From Owenia fusiformis (lineage: Eukaryota > Annelida > Polychaeta > Sabellida > Oweniidae), in NCBI GenBank assembly GCA_903813345.2, contig CAIIXF020000007.1, positions 19,765,564 through 19,829,563 on the forward strand: 64,000 nt of DNA, read 5' to 3'. Below are positions 44,976 to 56,695 of this stretch, in pieces. Both the position numbers and the translations under genes were made by a program. Below the pieces are notes generated by a model. The model was not told the origin of the DNA. It ran no database searches and saw only the letters and a program-made list of their open reading frames with translations. The first letter of the stretch is position 1. Each line of letters starts with the position of its first letter.

Positions 44976-45329
44976 TTAAGCTTCAGATGCCTTCATATCA
45001 CTAACATTGTTATCAGCACCAGATGTATATGTGCTTAAATGATCATACATTGCTTCTCCATCATGTACCTTGTTCAGTGAACTTGTACTTGAGTTAAGTT
45101 GAATCCGATTATATGTATCTCTTAAGTCTGGAGCTTGATGTGACTTTCCATTTTTGAATTCTATTTTCTCTGGGTTATTGTTACCTTGACGATCATTATC
45201 GCTATAAATGTATATTTCTTGAGGGTCATTGTTACTACTAAACATGTTAGGCGGTAGGGTGTTGGAAATACTTTGAGGCGTGTTCTCGTAAAATTGCATT
45301 GTGGGTTCACTATTTCGAGTATGTTGCGA
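44976..45329 (-). other. Open reading frame continuing past the receptor stop codon
   Basis: After TGA at 45330-45332 the same frame stays open for 117 codons to TAA/TAG-type termination at 44976. Its content resembles the receptor tail: tyrosines in acidic or docking-type contexts (FYENTPQS, EIYIYSDND, TYNRIQL, AMYDHLSTY). It could be a formerly coding tail cut by a recent nonsense change, a readthrough extension, or an assembly error. The stop context is TGA followed by T. Confidence 0.6.
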
Positions 45330-48300
45330 TCACGTAGAATGAACTTCTTGGGGTGTCATTGGAATATAAGTATCATTGGGGGAAATGGATGGCAAGCGCC
45401 CATCCTGACTGAACGAAAACTTAGGCCCAGTCTTTGGAGTTGAATCATCGTTCATGTACACTGACGAACTTGGAGAACTAACAGTCAAGTAATCACCAAC
45501 ATCTTTAAATGTATTGGTGTCCTGTTTATCAGGTAATGGTGGGGGTGCTTTTTCTAAACTATAAATACTCTGTGGTTCTGCTGTCTCTCTTGGGCCAACA
45601 TAGTCATAAATTGACCCCGGTGACCTTGGGGACACAGGAGGGGACCTTGAGAACATATGAGGTGACCTTGGGGACACAGGAGGTGAGGCCCCAACATACT
45701 CATACTGTCCCTGATTGTAGGGGCCTATACTCTCTCTTGCACCTTCCCCGGGGTTTTCCCTAACCAAGCTGGGTTTTGGAATTTCATATTTATCTTCAAT
45801 ATCTGTGTATTCATTTTCATTAATAATTGGTTCAAGTTTAGGTTTACGTTTTTCATCTTCTTCAATGTCATCATAAATGTGTGACTGACATAAACTTTCC
45901 CTGGTTTGTTTCTGTGGTTCTTCTGGGATTTTATTCTCCACATCAGCATATGCATAGTGTACACTATCATGTGGTTTCACATCTTCTGGTTCTTCATATA
46001 AATTGCCGCTGTTTTGTGGAATCCTTTTTGTTACCCTTGAGTTAATACTCAAAGTGCCATTAACATCGGAAACACTATCAAGTTGAGCATTCATAGCATT
46101 TGAAGGTTGTTTAGGGGTAATAGGAGGAGTCTCTGCACTCAATATTGGGGACCCCCTACCAGATTTACCATAAAGTGAGTTTTTCATAACCAGGGAAAGC
46201 TTTTCAAATGTACTGTCATTACTAGTTCTGGACTTCTTCTTGAAGACCTTAGATTTTTGGCCTCTTTTGATGGAGTCTTCATGAGGTGATTTCACTGATG
46301 AAGAGCAGGACACTGAAAAACAAAACAAATTATCCATTTCAGCCAACAACTTTAGAAACGGCTATTTTGAGAAAGTTGATATATCACATTGGTTGAATTT
46401 GGGGCATACGATATATGACCAAAACTAAAACAAAACAATAATAGCATTGATATAAGATTAACAGATTTAAATAATGGTTTTAATGGGCATAATGATTTCA
46501 TGAAAAGAATTGAACAACAAGGTCAGTTAAGTAAAATGGACCATCAAGATTTAAGCAAAATAAATCTTGCAACAAAAATGTAGTGAAGCTGGACCTTTAT
46601 ACGATGACTGTAATTTTTATCAACTCATAACATACCATGAGAGTCCCTCTGTTGATTAGGCTCCTCATTCTGCCTTGGTTGGAGACTTTCCGTTAACTCA
46701 AATGTTGCTTCGTGATCAACAGGCGTCAGAGGTTTCCTAACAAACATATTGTCAAAAATTTCAGAGAGAAAAATATGGAAAAAATTGTAATCCATATATT
46801 GATTTCCCCATACTCAATATTTCACAAGACATTTTAGCTTAACTCCTCAAATTCAGGATTCTTGGAAAAACAAAGCAAAGTAATTTACTGGAAAATTACT
46901 TATAATTATTTGAACTTTCTCATATCAGGGAAAATCCAGTCTGAATTTTGCAATTGAATTGTCTATAATTCACCATTGGTTTTCAGGGATAGATAAAGCA
47001 ACATCAAATTCACATTTAGAGAAATATTTGCAGAAATGGTACCAAGATTGATGAATTCTGAGTAAACATTTGATGAATCAGATCATGCAGAAATGTTTTT
47101 GGAACCAAGAATCACCAAAGTGATATGACATAATCAGCTAAATACAATATGTAAACCATGAAGTCTTGCGGTAAGCCGCTGTTTACATGCGATTATCATT
47201 TGTTAATTGTAATGCATAGGAAACTTGACATTCATGGATATACAGTAAAACCTGTCTCTAGTGAACACCTTTCTCAAGTGATCACCTGTCTCCAATGGTA
47301 TTTTAAATGAGGTTACACCAAAAAACAAAGACTCCAATAATGTAGCTATGCTACTTCAGACCAACTTTCAAGTGGAATATCTCTTGAAAAGAATAGTAGT
47401 ATTGAGAAATAACATCTGAAAATATATATTACCTGTCTGCTTTTTTTCTCCTTCGTATCACAATGACAACAGCTATGATGACCACAATTATGAGTATAGC
47501 AGCGACAATACAGGGTACCACCACTACTGCAAGTCCCATAGTACTATCTCTCTCCTTGGCCTTAGTACTTACTAAAGGGGGATCTGAAAATAAACCAAAT
47601 ACATCTGAATCTAACTATATGTCCTTTCCATTTGATACTTTCAAAAAATCATTTTCTTCTAGAATTCAAATGGTAAAACCATTCATTATTAAATTACAAT
47701 GGCATTCCCATCTCCGATATGTACCACCATTTTCATTATGGGCATTTTTAAACTTTTCTGAGTTTTTGTTAAGTTCACAGAGAACTATGGTTAAGTTCAG
47801 ACATTATTTATATTACCTTATAATTATGAAGATGAAAGTAAGCCGTGAAACATCAGGTGAGATATTCTTTGAAAAACTGTAAATTATGCAAAAATTATGC
47901 GCTGATGATTTAATAATGAATTACAGCATTTCTAGAAAATCAAAAATTACTAGAATGCAAAATCATGTCACTTAGACACATAAATCTGGGATCTGTGTAC
48001 ATAGAAAGATTATTTCATTATAATTCTACTGACCTGACACTTGTTGGTCAGTTTTACCAGGGTCAACTTCAGGTTTGTAGTTCACATCTACCTCCCCAGG
48101 AGGCGCAACCACTGAAATAAATTCATTCAAGGTCAATGGTAAATCTTCATATGTTTAAACATCCTTGCAATTTTAGGATAAAAACAAATTGGTCACATGG
48201 TCAATTTTTAAATTTTACAAAAATCTAAGAATTTGTTTATAGGGCCTTACCTTTCATGGTGCAAATCTTCCCGTTCCAGCCTCTTTTACAAATACAGGCT

Positions 48301-51300
48301 CCATCTATTGGATCGCAATGGTCCGTCCCATTTCTGGCACATTTACATTCAGATAGACAGCTTTCACCATAGTGACCTGTCCCACATGCTAGAAAAGATA
48401 TATGTTTATGTATACCTAACTCAAGCAAACACCTTAAAATCTGAATACTTTTTGTCAGTTTTTTAGTTCCAATAGACTAGGTGCGAGTAGAAATAATCTT
48501 GATTTACGTCATTAATTATTCAAAATTCAGTCAAACTGATGTCATATTTGAAATCTACGTGTAAAAGTATTTCTACAAATATGGTTTCGAAAATTGTTTA
48601 TCAACCTTGAAAATTAAATTTGTTTTGAAAATATGACTTCTAGTTCGGGTTGATTCCCCATATACCCCATGCTACAAAATCACAAAAAGTGAAATATCTT
48701 TTCTTGTATTGGACAGATAACATTTTCCTTTACTGGACATATTTTAATGTTCATAACTATTAGACACACAAGGGTTATATGAAAATTGAACCACTAAAAC
48801 AGATGTAATTTAAGTTAAAGGGAACTTTCTTCTATACCCGCCATGTTATCTGACCCAAACGAGCCACCTGGTGGTGAAATTGGTAACTTCCTACTCGCAT
48901 CTATGTTATTGAATGAAATTCATGATTTCAGATCCTATAAATGTGAACATATATCCATGGGAAAACCTTTACATGGTCTAAATATGGTCCAGAAACCAAG
49001 TGCCTTGATGCACATTGAGGCCATTGACTTATATACAATCTAGAACACCATTACTACAGTTAACAAAGTTTGAAGTGAGAGAAGTTGAACTCACGTTGTT
49101 GGCAGAACTGCCCCAGCCAGCCAGGCATACAAGAACAGTGGCCAGTCTCAGGTTTGCAGCTGGCATTGTTCTCACACATACATGCATCACTACAGTTAAA
49201 CCCATATGTACCATCGGGGCAAGCTACAAAATAATGGTGCAATTACATTGCTTGATTGTGTTATTTATTTCAGAGCTAAATTTAACATCGGGCATTCCAA
49301 ACACAATATCTGGTTAAAACTGCATTGATGAGGAAATATTATTTATTCTGTTAATTTCTATCTCAGTTCATTAATGTTCATACAGGTACATAAACTGACT
49401 GATAAACTGACTAATGGCTTAATCTACAATGTACTTGTATTACAGAATGCCCCATCTACTTACTTGTACTACAGTATGGCCTATCTACTTACTTGTATTA
49501 CAGAATGGCCTCTCAACTTACTTGTATTACAGAATGGCCCATCTACTTACTTGTACTACAGTATGGCCTATCTACTTACTTGTATTACAGAATGGCCTGT
49601 CAACATTTCATGGTTTTTCATGGTATTTTCCATGGAAATTCATGGATACCCATGGTAGTCTTCCATGGATATTAACCATGATTTTCTGTGGTAATTAGTG
49701 GTTTGGTAATTGTTTTTTCATGGACATGCCGTGTTTTTACCATGACACTTGAGTTGTAAAATCAACAATTTTGGCATGTTTTGTTTTTACCAAAATCTTC
49801 AAAATTGAATCAATATTTTGACGAATGAATCCAAGCTGGATTGAGACTAATCATAGACAGAATAATATGACGTCACCCCTCCCCCCTCAAATTTTTGAGA
49901 AAGTCAACCTTCTTGACAAAGCTGGTTTCAGGCCTGAAATACAACCATGTTCTTACAATCTGAATATATGTTTAATACATTCTGTACATAGTGTCATATG
50001 ACAAAGAGCTTTTTACTTTTTATATTTTTTTTTATTTCTATTTTTTATATACTTTTATATTTTTTTAATTGATGATTTGACCCCACAATTACAAGTAATA
50101 ATTTGTTTGCTGGGATTTGCTATCATTTAACTTTGGCACTGATGTAAAAAATAGCCAAAATAAGTGATAAAATCAGCTCACTGGATTTCCTTATTGCAGA
50201 CTGAATAAACATTTTTACTTGGAGTAAATCCTATTTGGTTTTATTTGATCAACAATGAGTTTTTGACATGAACTGTCTACACTCACAGACAATAGTAATT
50301 ACTGAAGAGGGAGCATTAGAAAGAGTAAGATTATCATATATCATAACAATTAAGATCAGAGTATTTAAGAATTATGCACAAATTAACTAATCTGTTGCAA
50401 AGAGATTATTTTTTTAACATTAATTTGAGAGATAATATGCTTATAAAAGTTCAATGGGACTTAATTTGGAGAAGTTCATTTAGAAACATAATGTATTATT
50501 CTTTTTTCTGCATCCAAAAGACCAAACAAATAGCGGCATGGAAAACCATGGACTTTCAAAAGATCAAAAGAATAACCATGGAAAACCATGGCTTTTAATT
50601 GCACTTTCCGAAAGATCAAAGAAATAACCATGGAAAAGCATGGCTTTCGATTGCAATCAACCGACTTCCATGGCTTTTGATTGCAGTTTCCTCAACTTCA
50701 AAGAAAGAAACCATGGTATTTGATTGTATTCTCAAATGTACGAAATGTAATTTAAGAAAATTTATTTATTAAACTATTTCATATTGATTTTTAAAAACAT
50801 TCATTCATTTTGTTTCAAAACATTCATTTTGGAGATTTTGGTAAATACAAATCCTACCAAAATTGTTGATTTACATCTCCATATGTCATGGTAAAAGCCA
50901 TGACACATCCATTAAAAACCAATTATGAAACCACCAATTACCGCAGAAAATCATGCTAAATATCCATGGAAGATCACCATGGGCCTCCATGAATTTCCAT
51001 GGAAAATAACATGGAAAACCATGAATTTCCATGGAAAACCATGGATTACCATGGGCGCACCATGGAATACCATGGTTACCATGGCTTTTTTCTTAAGGGT
51101 ATCTACTTACTTGTATTACAGAATGGCCCATCTACTTACTTGTACTACAGTATGGCCTATCTTCTTACTTGTATTACAGAATGGCCCATCTACTTACTTG
51201 TATTACAGAATGGTCCATCTACTTACTTGTATTACAGAATGGTCCATCTACTTACTTGTATTACAGAATGACCCATCTACTTACTTGCATTACAGAATGG

Positions 51301-54300
51301 TCCATCTACTTACTTGTACTACAGTATGGCCTATCTACTTACTTGTATTACAGAATGGCCTGTCAACTTACTTGTATTACAGAATGGCTTATCTACTTAC
51401 TTGTATTACAGAATGGCCTGTCAACTTACTTGTATTACAGAATGGCTTATCTACTTACTTGTATTACAGAATGGCCCATCTACTTACTTGTATTACAGAA
51501 TGGCTTATCTACTTACTTGTATTACAGAATGGCCCATCTACTTACTTGTATTACAGAATGGCTTATCTACTTACTTGTATTACAGAATGGCCCATCTACT
51601 TACTTGTATTACAGAATGGCCTGTCAACTTACTTGTATTACAGAATGGCCCATCTACTTACTTGTATTACAGTATGGCTCTTGCCATCCAGCCTTGCACT
51701 GACACACTCCAGTGACATGATGACATAAGGAATTCCCACTACAGTCACACTCAAGTGTACAGTTAGAACCATATTTCCCATGAGGACATGCTGGAAAAAT
51801 ACATTTACAATGCTCGTTCAATGCATTAATTTACAGAACCAGTCTTGATAATGATTGGGCACATTTAAACTTAAATCTACACACAATTACTGTAAACCTG
51901 AAATCTCTCTATTTATTCTGTTATTTATGCATTATTATGTATGTCTGCATCTACTTTATAAAAATATCAAAACATTTTAATGAAGTGAGCTAGTTAACAA
52001 GACAAAGCAGGAACAACATTGCTATTACAAGCCAACATCGACAATGTAAGCCAGTTTTAGAATTGCTCTATGTTATAAAAATAGCCTGGCAATAACCCTC
52101 ATGTTGTACTTTACCTTTGGTGCATTGTCCATCCCCTTCTTCCTGCCACCCTGGACAGCATTTGCTTTTTGTTTTATATACAGTTTGCTGTCTTTCTTGT
52201 AATCTAGTGCCATACTGCTGTCTGAATTGTAAAAAACACAAGGGTTTAAGGAGATTTCATTGGTAAATACTATCTGGGGGAATAGTTTGTGTGTGATTTG
52301 GGTAAGGTAATTATTCATCTTTGACTCAAGGAGATAAAATACATCCGAGCCATCTCTACTTGCACTTCATCAAATGTTGTTTAGTTTCACATTAAAATTA
52401 ATTCTAGATTATATATATGAGAAAATTCAATACCAACATATGCACAAGGGGCTCAGATAGACATACATATTAAATTAGAATTTGAAAGAATTCATCAGTC
52501 GGCGACAACACAATATTAGTTAAATTAAAGAGACCACTCTATAATTCATACCTATATTTAGTGTTACATTTGCCACCAACATTCCAGAATCTGTCCCAGC
52601 CGCTACAGTATGGCGTATATGAGACTGTCTTAACAGTTAGAACAGTATAGGGGATCACCGTTTGTTCACTGAAAATAAAATCAGTTTTTATAAACAACTC
52701 TCTGAAAAGAAACAAACCTTAGCAGTAGCAAGGGTGGGACCAGCAACAACAGTTTGATTTGTGTAGAATCATCAAACTTTATACATTCAGTGCTAGCGAT
52801 CTCCCCAGAATTTTTTTCTCAAGTGGGTGCAAAATTCTCATTTTCACAATTCAGAACAAAATTGGTCAAAAAATGCCAATTTCTCATGATTTTTCTCATT
52901 TTCAAGTGGGTGCAACTGGATTTTCAGGTGGGTGTAAGCCTATTTTCAAAATCTCAGGTGGGTGCTGCGCCCACTTGCTTTAATGCTGGGGAGATCACTG
53001 ACATTATTATTCTCCATTCAGTCACTCCCAAGAGAAGTTTCATGCCCGTAGCCAGGATTTGCAAAGGGGTGGTTCACTTTTTGGAAAATTCCAGGGTGGG
53101 TTCATTTTTGACAATCTTGGAATGATAAAAAATTGCGTGACTTTGAAAGAATTTTTGGCCAGGGGAGGGGGGGGGGGGGGGTTCGCTCGAACCCATTGAG
53201 CCCCTCTGGCTATGGGCCTGAGTTTATAAATCTACTGTCATACTCTTATATACCAACAAAATTGGCCTTTGCTGTCTGCTCATGAGTATACTCATCTAAA
53301 GGACACATCATAAAAGAGTGCATCATTGTCAAGGACAATATAAAATGTGAACTGGGATTTTGTTTGTAATTGTGAATGATGTTCCTAATCTGCAAGAGTC
53401 TTGGATCAGATAGTTTAGTTTTTCTGAACTAAACAACACATGACTAAACAAACATACATAAACTTGACTGATCTTTTCGACCTTAACACTTCTAAAAGTA
53501 AGCAAAGGACCAAAGTACAACATTTTAGAGAAAACAGAAACATATAAGATGGGTCTAAAAATGTCCATAGTTTTATTTTTACGTTTCTTTATAATACATG
53601 TACATGGATTTCAATAATATTTTTGCACAGGATGCAGCAATTGAATACACAACCAATTCAAAAATATTTTTTCAATATATGCATTATTATAGTTATCACC
53701 AAATGAAAATATGGATTTTTTGGCCCTGTATGTTACAAACCTAAATTTTGTATTGTAATGTGACAGGAGGGCCCATAGGTGGAAATAAAATGAGAAGTCC
53801 AATTCAAATATAGTAACATAAAAGTATATTCCATAACCTGAAAACTACTCTGTCAACTAATGACTGAACATAATCAAAAGCCAACACCTTGTATGTTGGC
53901 ATGGCCTTTTATCAGTTTATAGAATATAATAGAGAATGAAATTAATTAAGAAGCCATTAAAATTTCTGAATGTATAGAACTACCTTCAATATGATATGAT
54001 AAAAGAGTACTTAATTAGAAATGGCTGCTAAAAGTTATAAAGTAATATATAAACAAAGCATGAATAGCCGATTTTCATAACTTTATGACTACTTTTTTGA
54101 GTGAACGTGGTTTGGCTAACAAACAATATATGGCTTCTTGTACTTCGATGCTTCTCTGCCAATAACCAGAAGAACGGCAACGCCAAAGCGTAGCAAATCC
54201 CATCGAACAGAAATGGCTGGCATTTTTACAAACGAATAGCAAATATCATAAAACAACACACCAGAAAGGCCACCATTTTCAAAATGGTTGCTCACTAGCC

Positions 54301-56695
54301 AAGTTGTCATCAGAAGAAATAATATGCTTTTAAGTAGCCACCTCTAAAATTTTTGAAAAATCGCACACGTACTTGTAAAATAACACACATAAAAATGGTG
54401 GCCATTTTTCAAAATGGCCGACTACGCCCCTAAGTTTTATTAGACAATGTGCCATGCTTAAAGTATATACATATCAAATATGAACAAAATCGCTCCACTA
54501 CTTTTCGAGTTATAGTAAAATACGTTAAAATGGCGGCCATTTTTCAAAATGGCCACTGTCTACCAAAAGTGTCATTAGAAATAGACAGTTAGCCATGCTT
54601 ATAGTATTCACATACCAAATATGAAAAAATCACTCCACTACTTTTCGAGTTATAGTAAAATACATTAAAATGGCGGCCATTTTTCAAAATTTTTTTCAAA
54701 ATGGCCGCCTTCTACCAAAAGTGTCATAGGACAGTGTGCCATGCTTATAGTATTCACATACCAAATATGAACAAAATCGCTCCACTACTTTTAGAGTTAT
54801 AGTAAAATATGTTAAAATGGCGGCCATTTTTCAAAATGGCCACCTTCTACCAAAAGTGTCTTTAGACAGTGTGCAATGCTTATAGTATTCACATACCAAA
54901 TATGAACAAAATCGCTCCACTATTTTTTGAGTTATAGCAAAAATCGTAAAATGACGAGTAAAGGCCGCCATTTTTCAAGATGGCTGCCATGTGCTTCTTT
55001 AATATCTACATTTGTAGCATTATTAATGTCCTTTATAATTTTTTTACATTTAAAACATATTGCTATTACAGTTTTACATATTACACCTAAATTACTGTAA
55101 AATCGGCACTAAAATGGCCGGCATTTTGAAATGAGCGACCATTTTGAAAATCGGCTTTTGAGCAGAACTTCTACCCCCATAGGGTATATGTGTACAAAAT
55201 ATGAACAAAATCGGGCCAACGGTATTTGAGTTATTGCCCGGACGGACGGACAGACGGACAGACGGACAGACGGACGTACGTACGGACGGACGTACGTACG
55301 TACGGATGTACGTACGGACGGACGGACGGAGGCGTTCCCTATATCCCTCCGAACTTCGTTCGATGGGATAACTATTAGCTAGAAGCTTGTGTAAAGGAAA
55401 TTGCATTATTTCATCTGGGATAACAATAATGGGTATCAGGGTCTGCCATTTTAAAAACATCAAAAATTGTTGAGCTTTTTTCGCTATAGGTGGAAACTCG
55501 GTTGGCACCGGTAAAGTGAAGAAAAATATTAGTGAGGCTATTTTCTCAAATAAACAACTAGAAATTGACAATTCCACAGAGTAGCAAATCCCAACGAACA
55601 CTATATTCATGAATCTGTATATGTCACAATGTAATATACTTATATTTACCATTTACTCTACCCTTGATTAAAATGGCAGATATTAAAAGACAATAAGACA
55701 TACATTAAAGATATATCAGAATTTCCACCCATTTAAGCATTATATTTGGATGACCATTTAGGAGTTTCAAAGGTACAAATCGTAAAGACAATACTATATT
55801 TAGCGTAACGTAACCACACTTTAAATATATCTCTAAGTTATAGCCAATTCCTCCTATCGACAGCCATATTGAATTTTCTAAGGTACAAATCAGTGAAACA
55901 ATACCTTAATTGTGATCAACTGCAAAATTCCTTCAATTTGAGTATAATATAGCCAAACTTTGAAGAGATAGGAAAATTCCACACTAGGTGGCCATTTTGG
56001 ATTTTACGAGGCCCTTATCAGAAAAATCAATAAACAATATTTGCAATCTATTCGAAATTTCCTTTCATTTGAGTATAATAACGCTCCCATGCACGGCTCA
56101 TGGGGGCAGGGTGAAAAACACGGAATATATGTGAAATAGATAGTTGTTGTGAATATACTACCAAACATACATCTTTCCACTGAATATGATGAAAATCCAT
56201 CTGTAAGTATTCAAGTTTTCTGCCGGACGGATGAACGGACGGACCATGGGCATTCAATATTGAAAGCCCATGGACGGACCCACCAACTATATCTCTATCA
56301 AACTTTGTTCGTTGCGATAATGAATAACAATTGATAGAGGCGGGGATATGGGTCACATAGAGATACATCAAGATCATAGCTAACGTAAGGCTGGAATACA
56401 GAGAAAGTTTTGGAAGAAAGTAACTCAGAGAACCTTTGTTAAAGTTTGTTCACCACACACGATTCGCAGTTAGATCAAATTGCACTATAGGCCTACTTGT
56501 TGATTATATTTAATGTTTAACATATTTACACATATATACATCATATATTTACCTCACAGAGTAGGTGCAGATATTATCTCCCATTGCAAGAGTAAAGGCG
56601 GCACTCATCGATATGGTAAAAAGTGTGAATTTAAACTTGAAATCATTGAAGTTGAACTTCGATGCTGAAAGTGAAAATATTATTCGAAAATTCAT
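45330..56695 (-). CDS. EMI/EGF-domain transmembrane receptor with tyrosine-rich tail (CED-1/Draper/MEGF10/PEAR1-like)
   Basis: The likely role is a phagocytic or adhesion receptor. Exons: 56553-56695, 52552-52668, 52115-52221, 51662-51790, 49095-49223, 48251-48388, 48034-48111, 47433-47583, 46636-46736, 45330-46312; phases agree, giving 691 residues. Exons 1-3 give a hydrophobic leader and an EMI domain (DNICTYSV, PYCSGWDRFWNVGGKC, KCCPGWQEEGDGQC). Exons 4-6 are each one EGF-like repeat (CPHGKYGSNC...; CPDGTYGFNC...; CGTGHYGESC...). Exon 8 holds the membrane segment (VVVVPCIVAAILIIVVIIAV, then RRRKK). The tail has many docking-type tyrosines: YEEP, YAYADV, YDDI, YTDI, YEYV, YDYV, YLTV and YIPM, plus PPVSPRSP repeats. 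Three EGF repeats is far fewer than MEGF10. Start at 56695 is the upstream in-frame Met; a later Met or an upstream exon is possible. The exon 4 donor lies at the edge of a donor-containing array. Confidence 0.88.
47239..47300 (+). repeat. Copy of the CAGTAAAACCTGTC dispersed element
   Basis: CAGTAAAACCTGTCTCTAGT, then GAACACCTTTCTCAAGTGAT. Closely matches 38063-38110. In receptor intron 8. Confidence 0.6.
48471..48910. mobile_element. MITE with GTGCGAGTAG / CTACTCGCAT ends
   Basis: Left AATAGACTAGGTGCGAGTAG and right CTACTCGCATCTATGTTATT are imperfect inverted repeats (about 15 of 20). A second copy of the left 150 bp lies at 61566-61715 in a POC5 intron (ATGCGAGTAGAAATAATCTT, GATTTACATCATTAAATATT). 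Confidence 0.7.
49425..49604 (-). repeat. Detached part of the splice-donor array, about 6 copies
   Basis: Same 29 bp unit as 51099-51680 (GAATGGCCCATCTACTTACT, TGTATTACA). It ends abruptly where the CCATGG-rich TIR element begins, so both blocks were one array split by insertion. Confidence 0.9.
49605..51098. mobile_element. CCATGG-rich TIR element, about 1.5 kb, inserted in the donor array
   Basis: Arms of about 220-250 bp are inverted: 49625-49830 matches the reverse complement of about 50820-51060, with shared CCATGGAAATTCATGG, CTTCCATGGATATT, TCTGTGGTAATTAGTGGTTT and CAAAATTGTTGATTT blocks. Numerous CCATGG/CATGG motifs occur in both arms and inside (50530-50720). No transposase is visible, so it is non-autonomous. 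It interrupts the 29 bp array; the target duplication is unclear because array units vary. Confidence 0.88.
51099..51680 (-). repeat. Minisatellite built from the exon 4 splice donor of the receptor
   Basis: About 20 copies of a 29 bp unit. On the minus strand each reads CTGTAATACAAGTAAGTAG, then ATGGGCCATT, i.e. the last codons of exon 4 (YCNT) followed by a near-ideal 5' splice site CAA|GTAAGT. The first copy (51655-51680) is the authentic exon end. Downstream copies would add SK and stop (AGT AAG TAG) if used. Plus-strand ORFs of up to 267 residues are artefacts of this array. Confidence 0.95.
52795..52999. mobile_element. MITE with AGCGATCTCCCCAG termini
   Basis: Left AGCGATCTCCCCAG and right CTGGGGAGATCACT are inverted (13 of 14). 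The interior has CAAGTGGGTGCAAAATTCTC and GCGCCCACTTGCTTTAATG. A related copy lies at 62769-62950 in a POC5 intron. Located in receptor intron 1. Confidence 0.82.
53044..53220. mobile_element. Small hAT-like MITE
   Basis: Left GCCCGTAGCCAGG and right CTGGCTATGGGCCTG are inverted, with flanks AGTTTCAT and AGTTTATA resembling an 8 bp duplication with two changes. It contains a G-run (53161-53181). Same superfamily as 19523-19800. Confidence 0.65.
54191..55374. mobile_element. Long MITE-like element with internal GGCGGCCATTTT repeats
   Basis: Ends TAGCAAATCCCATCGAAC and GTTCGATGGGATAACTA are inverted. The interior holds about five roughly 140 bp tandem units (about 54390-54960), each with an AAAATGGCGGCCATTTTTCA, AAATGGCC palindromic core and GCTCCACTACTTTTCGAGTT, followed by a GGAC/GTAC microsatellite (55239-55331) and CCCTATATCCCTCCGAACTT. 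A short copy is at 17304-17698. The 186-residue minus ORF across the microsatellite is not a gene. Confidence 0.82.
55582..56322. mobile_element. Second MITE of the same superfamily
   Basis: Left TAGCAAATCCCAACGAAC and right GTTCGTTGCGATAATGA are inverted. A GGACGGATGAACGGACGGAC stretch lies near the right end, as in 54191-55374. It follows that element by about 200 bp and ends about 230 bp before the receptor's first exon. Confidence 0.7.

Noticed and set aside
50925-51728. 267-residue ORF (LLVLQNG / YLYYRMA repeats)
   Set aside because: Plus-strand reading of the 29 bp splice-donor array; the real gene is on the minus strand.
55092-55652. 186-residue minus ORF with RPSVRTYIRTYVRPS-type repeats
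   Set aside because: Derived from the GGAC/GTAC microsatellite inside a MITE.
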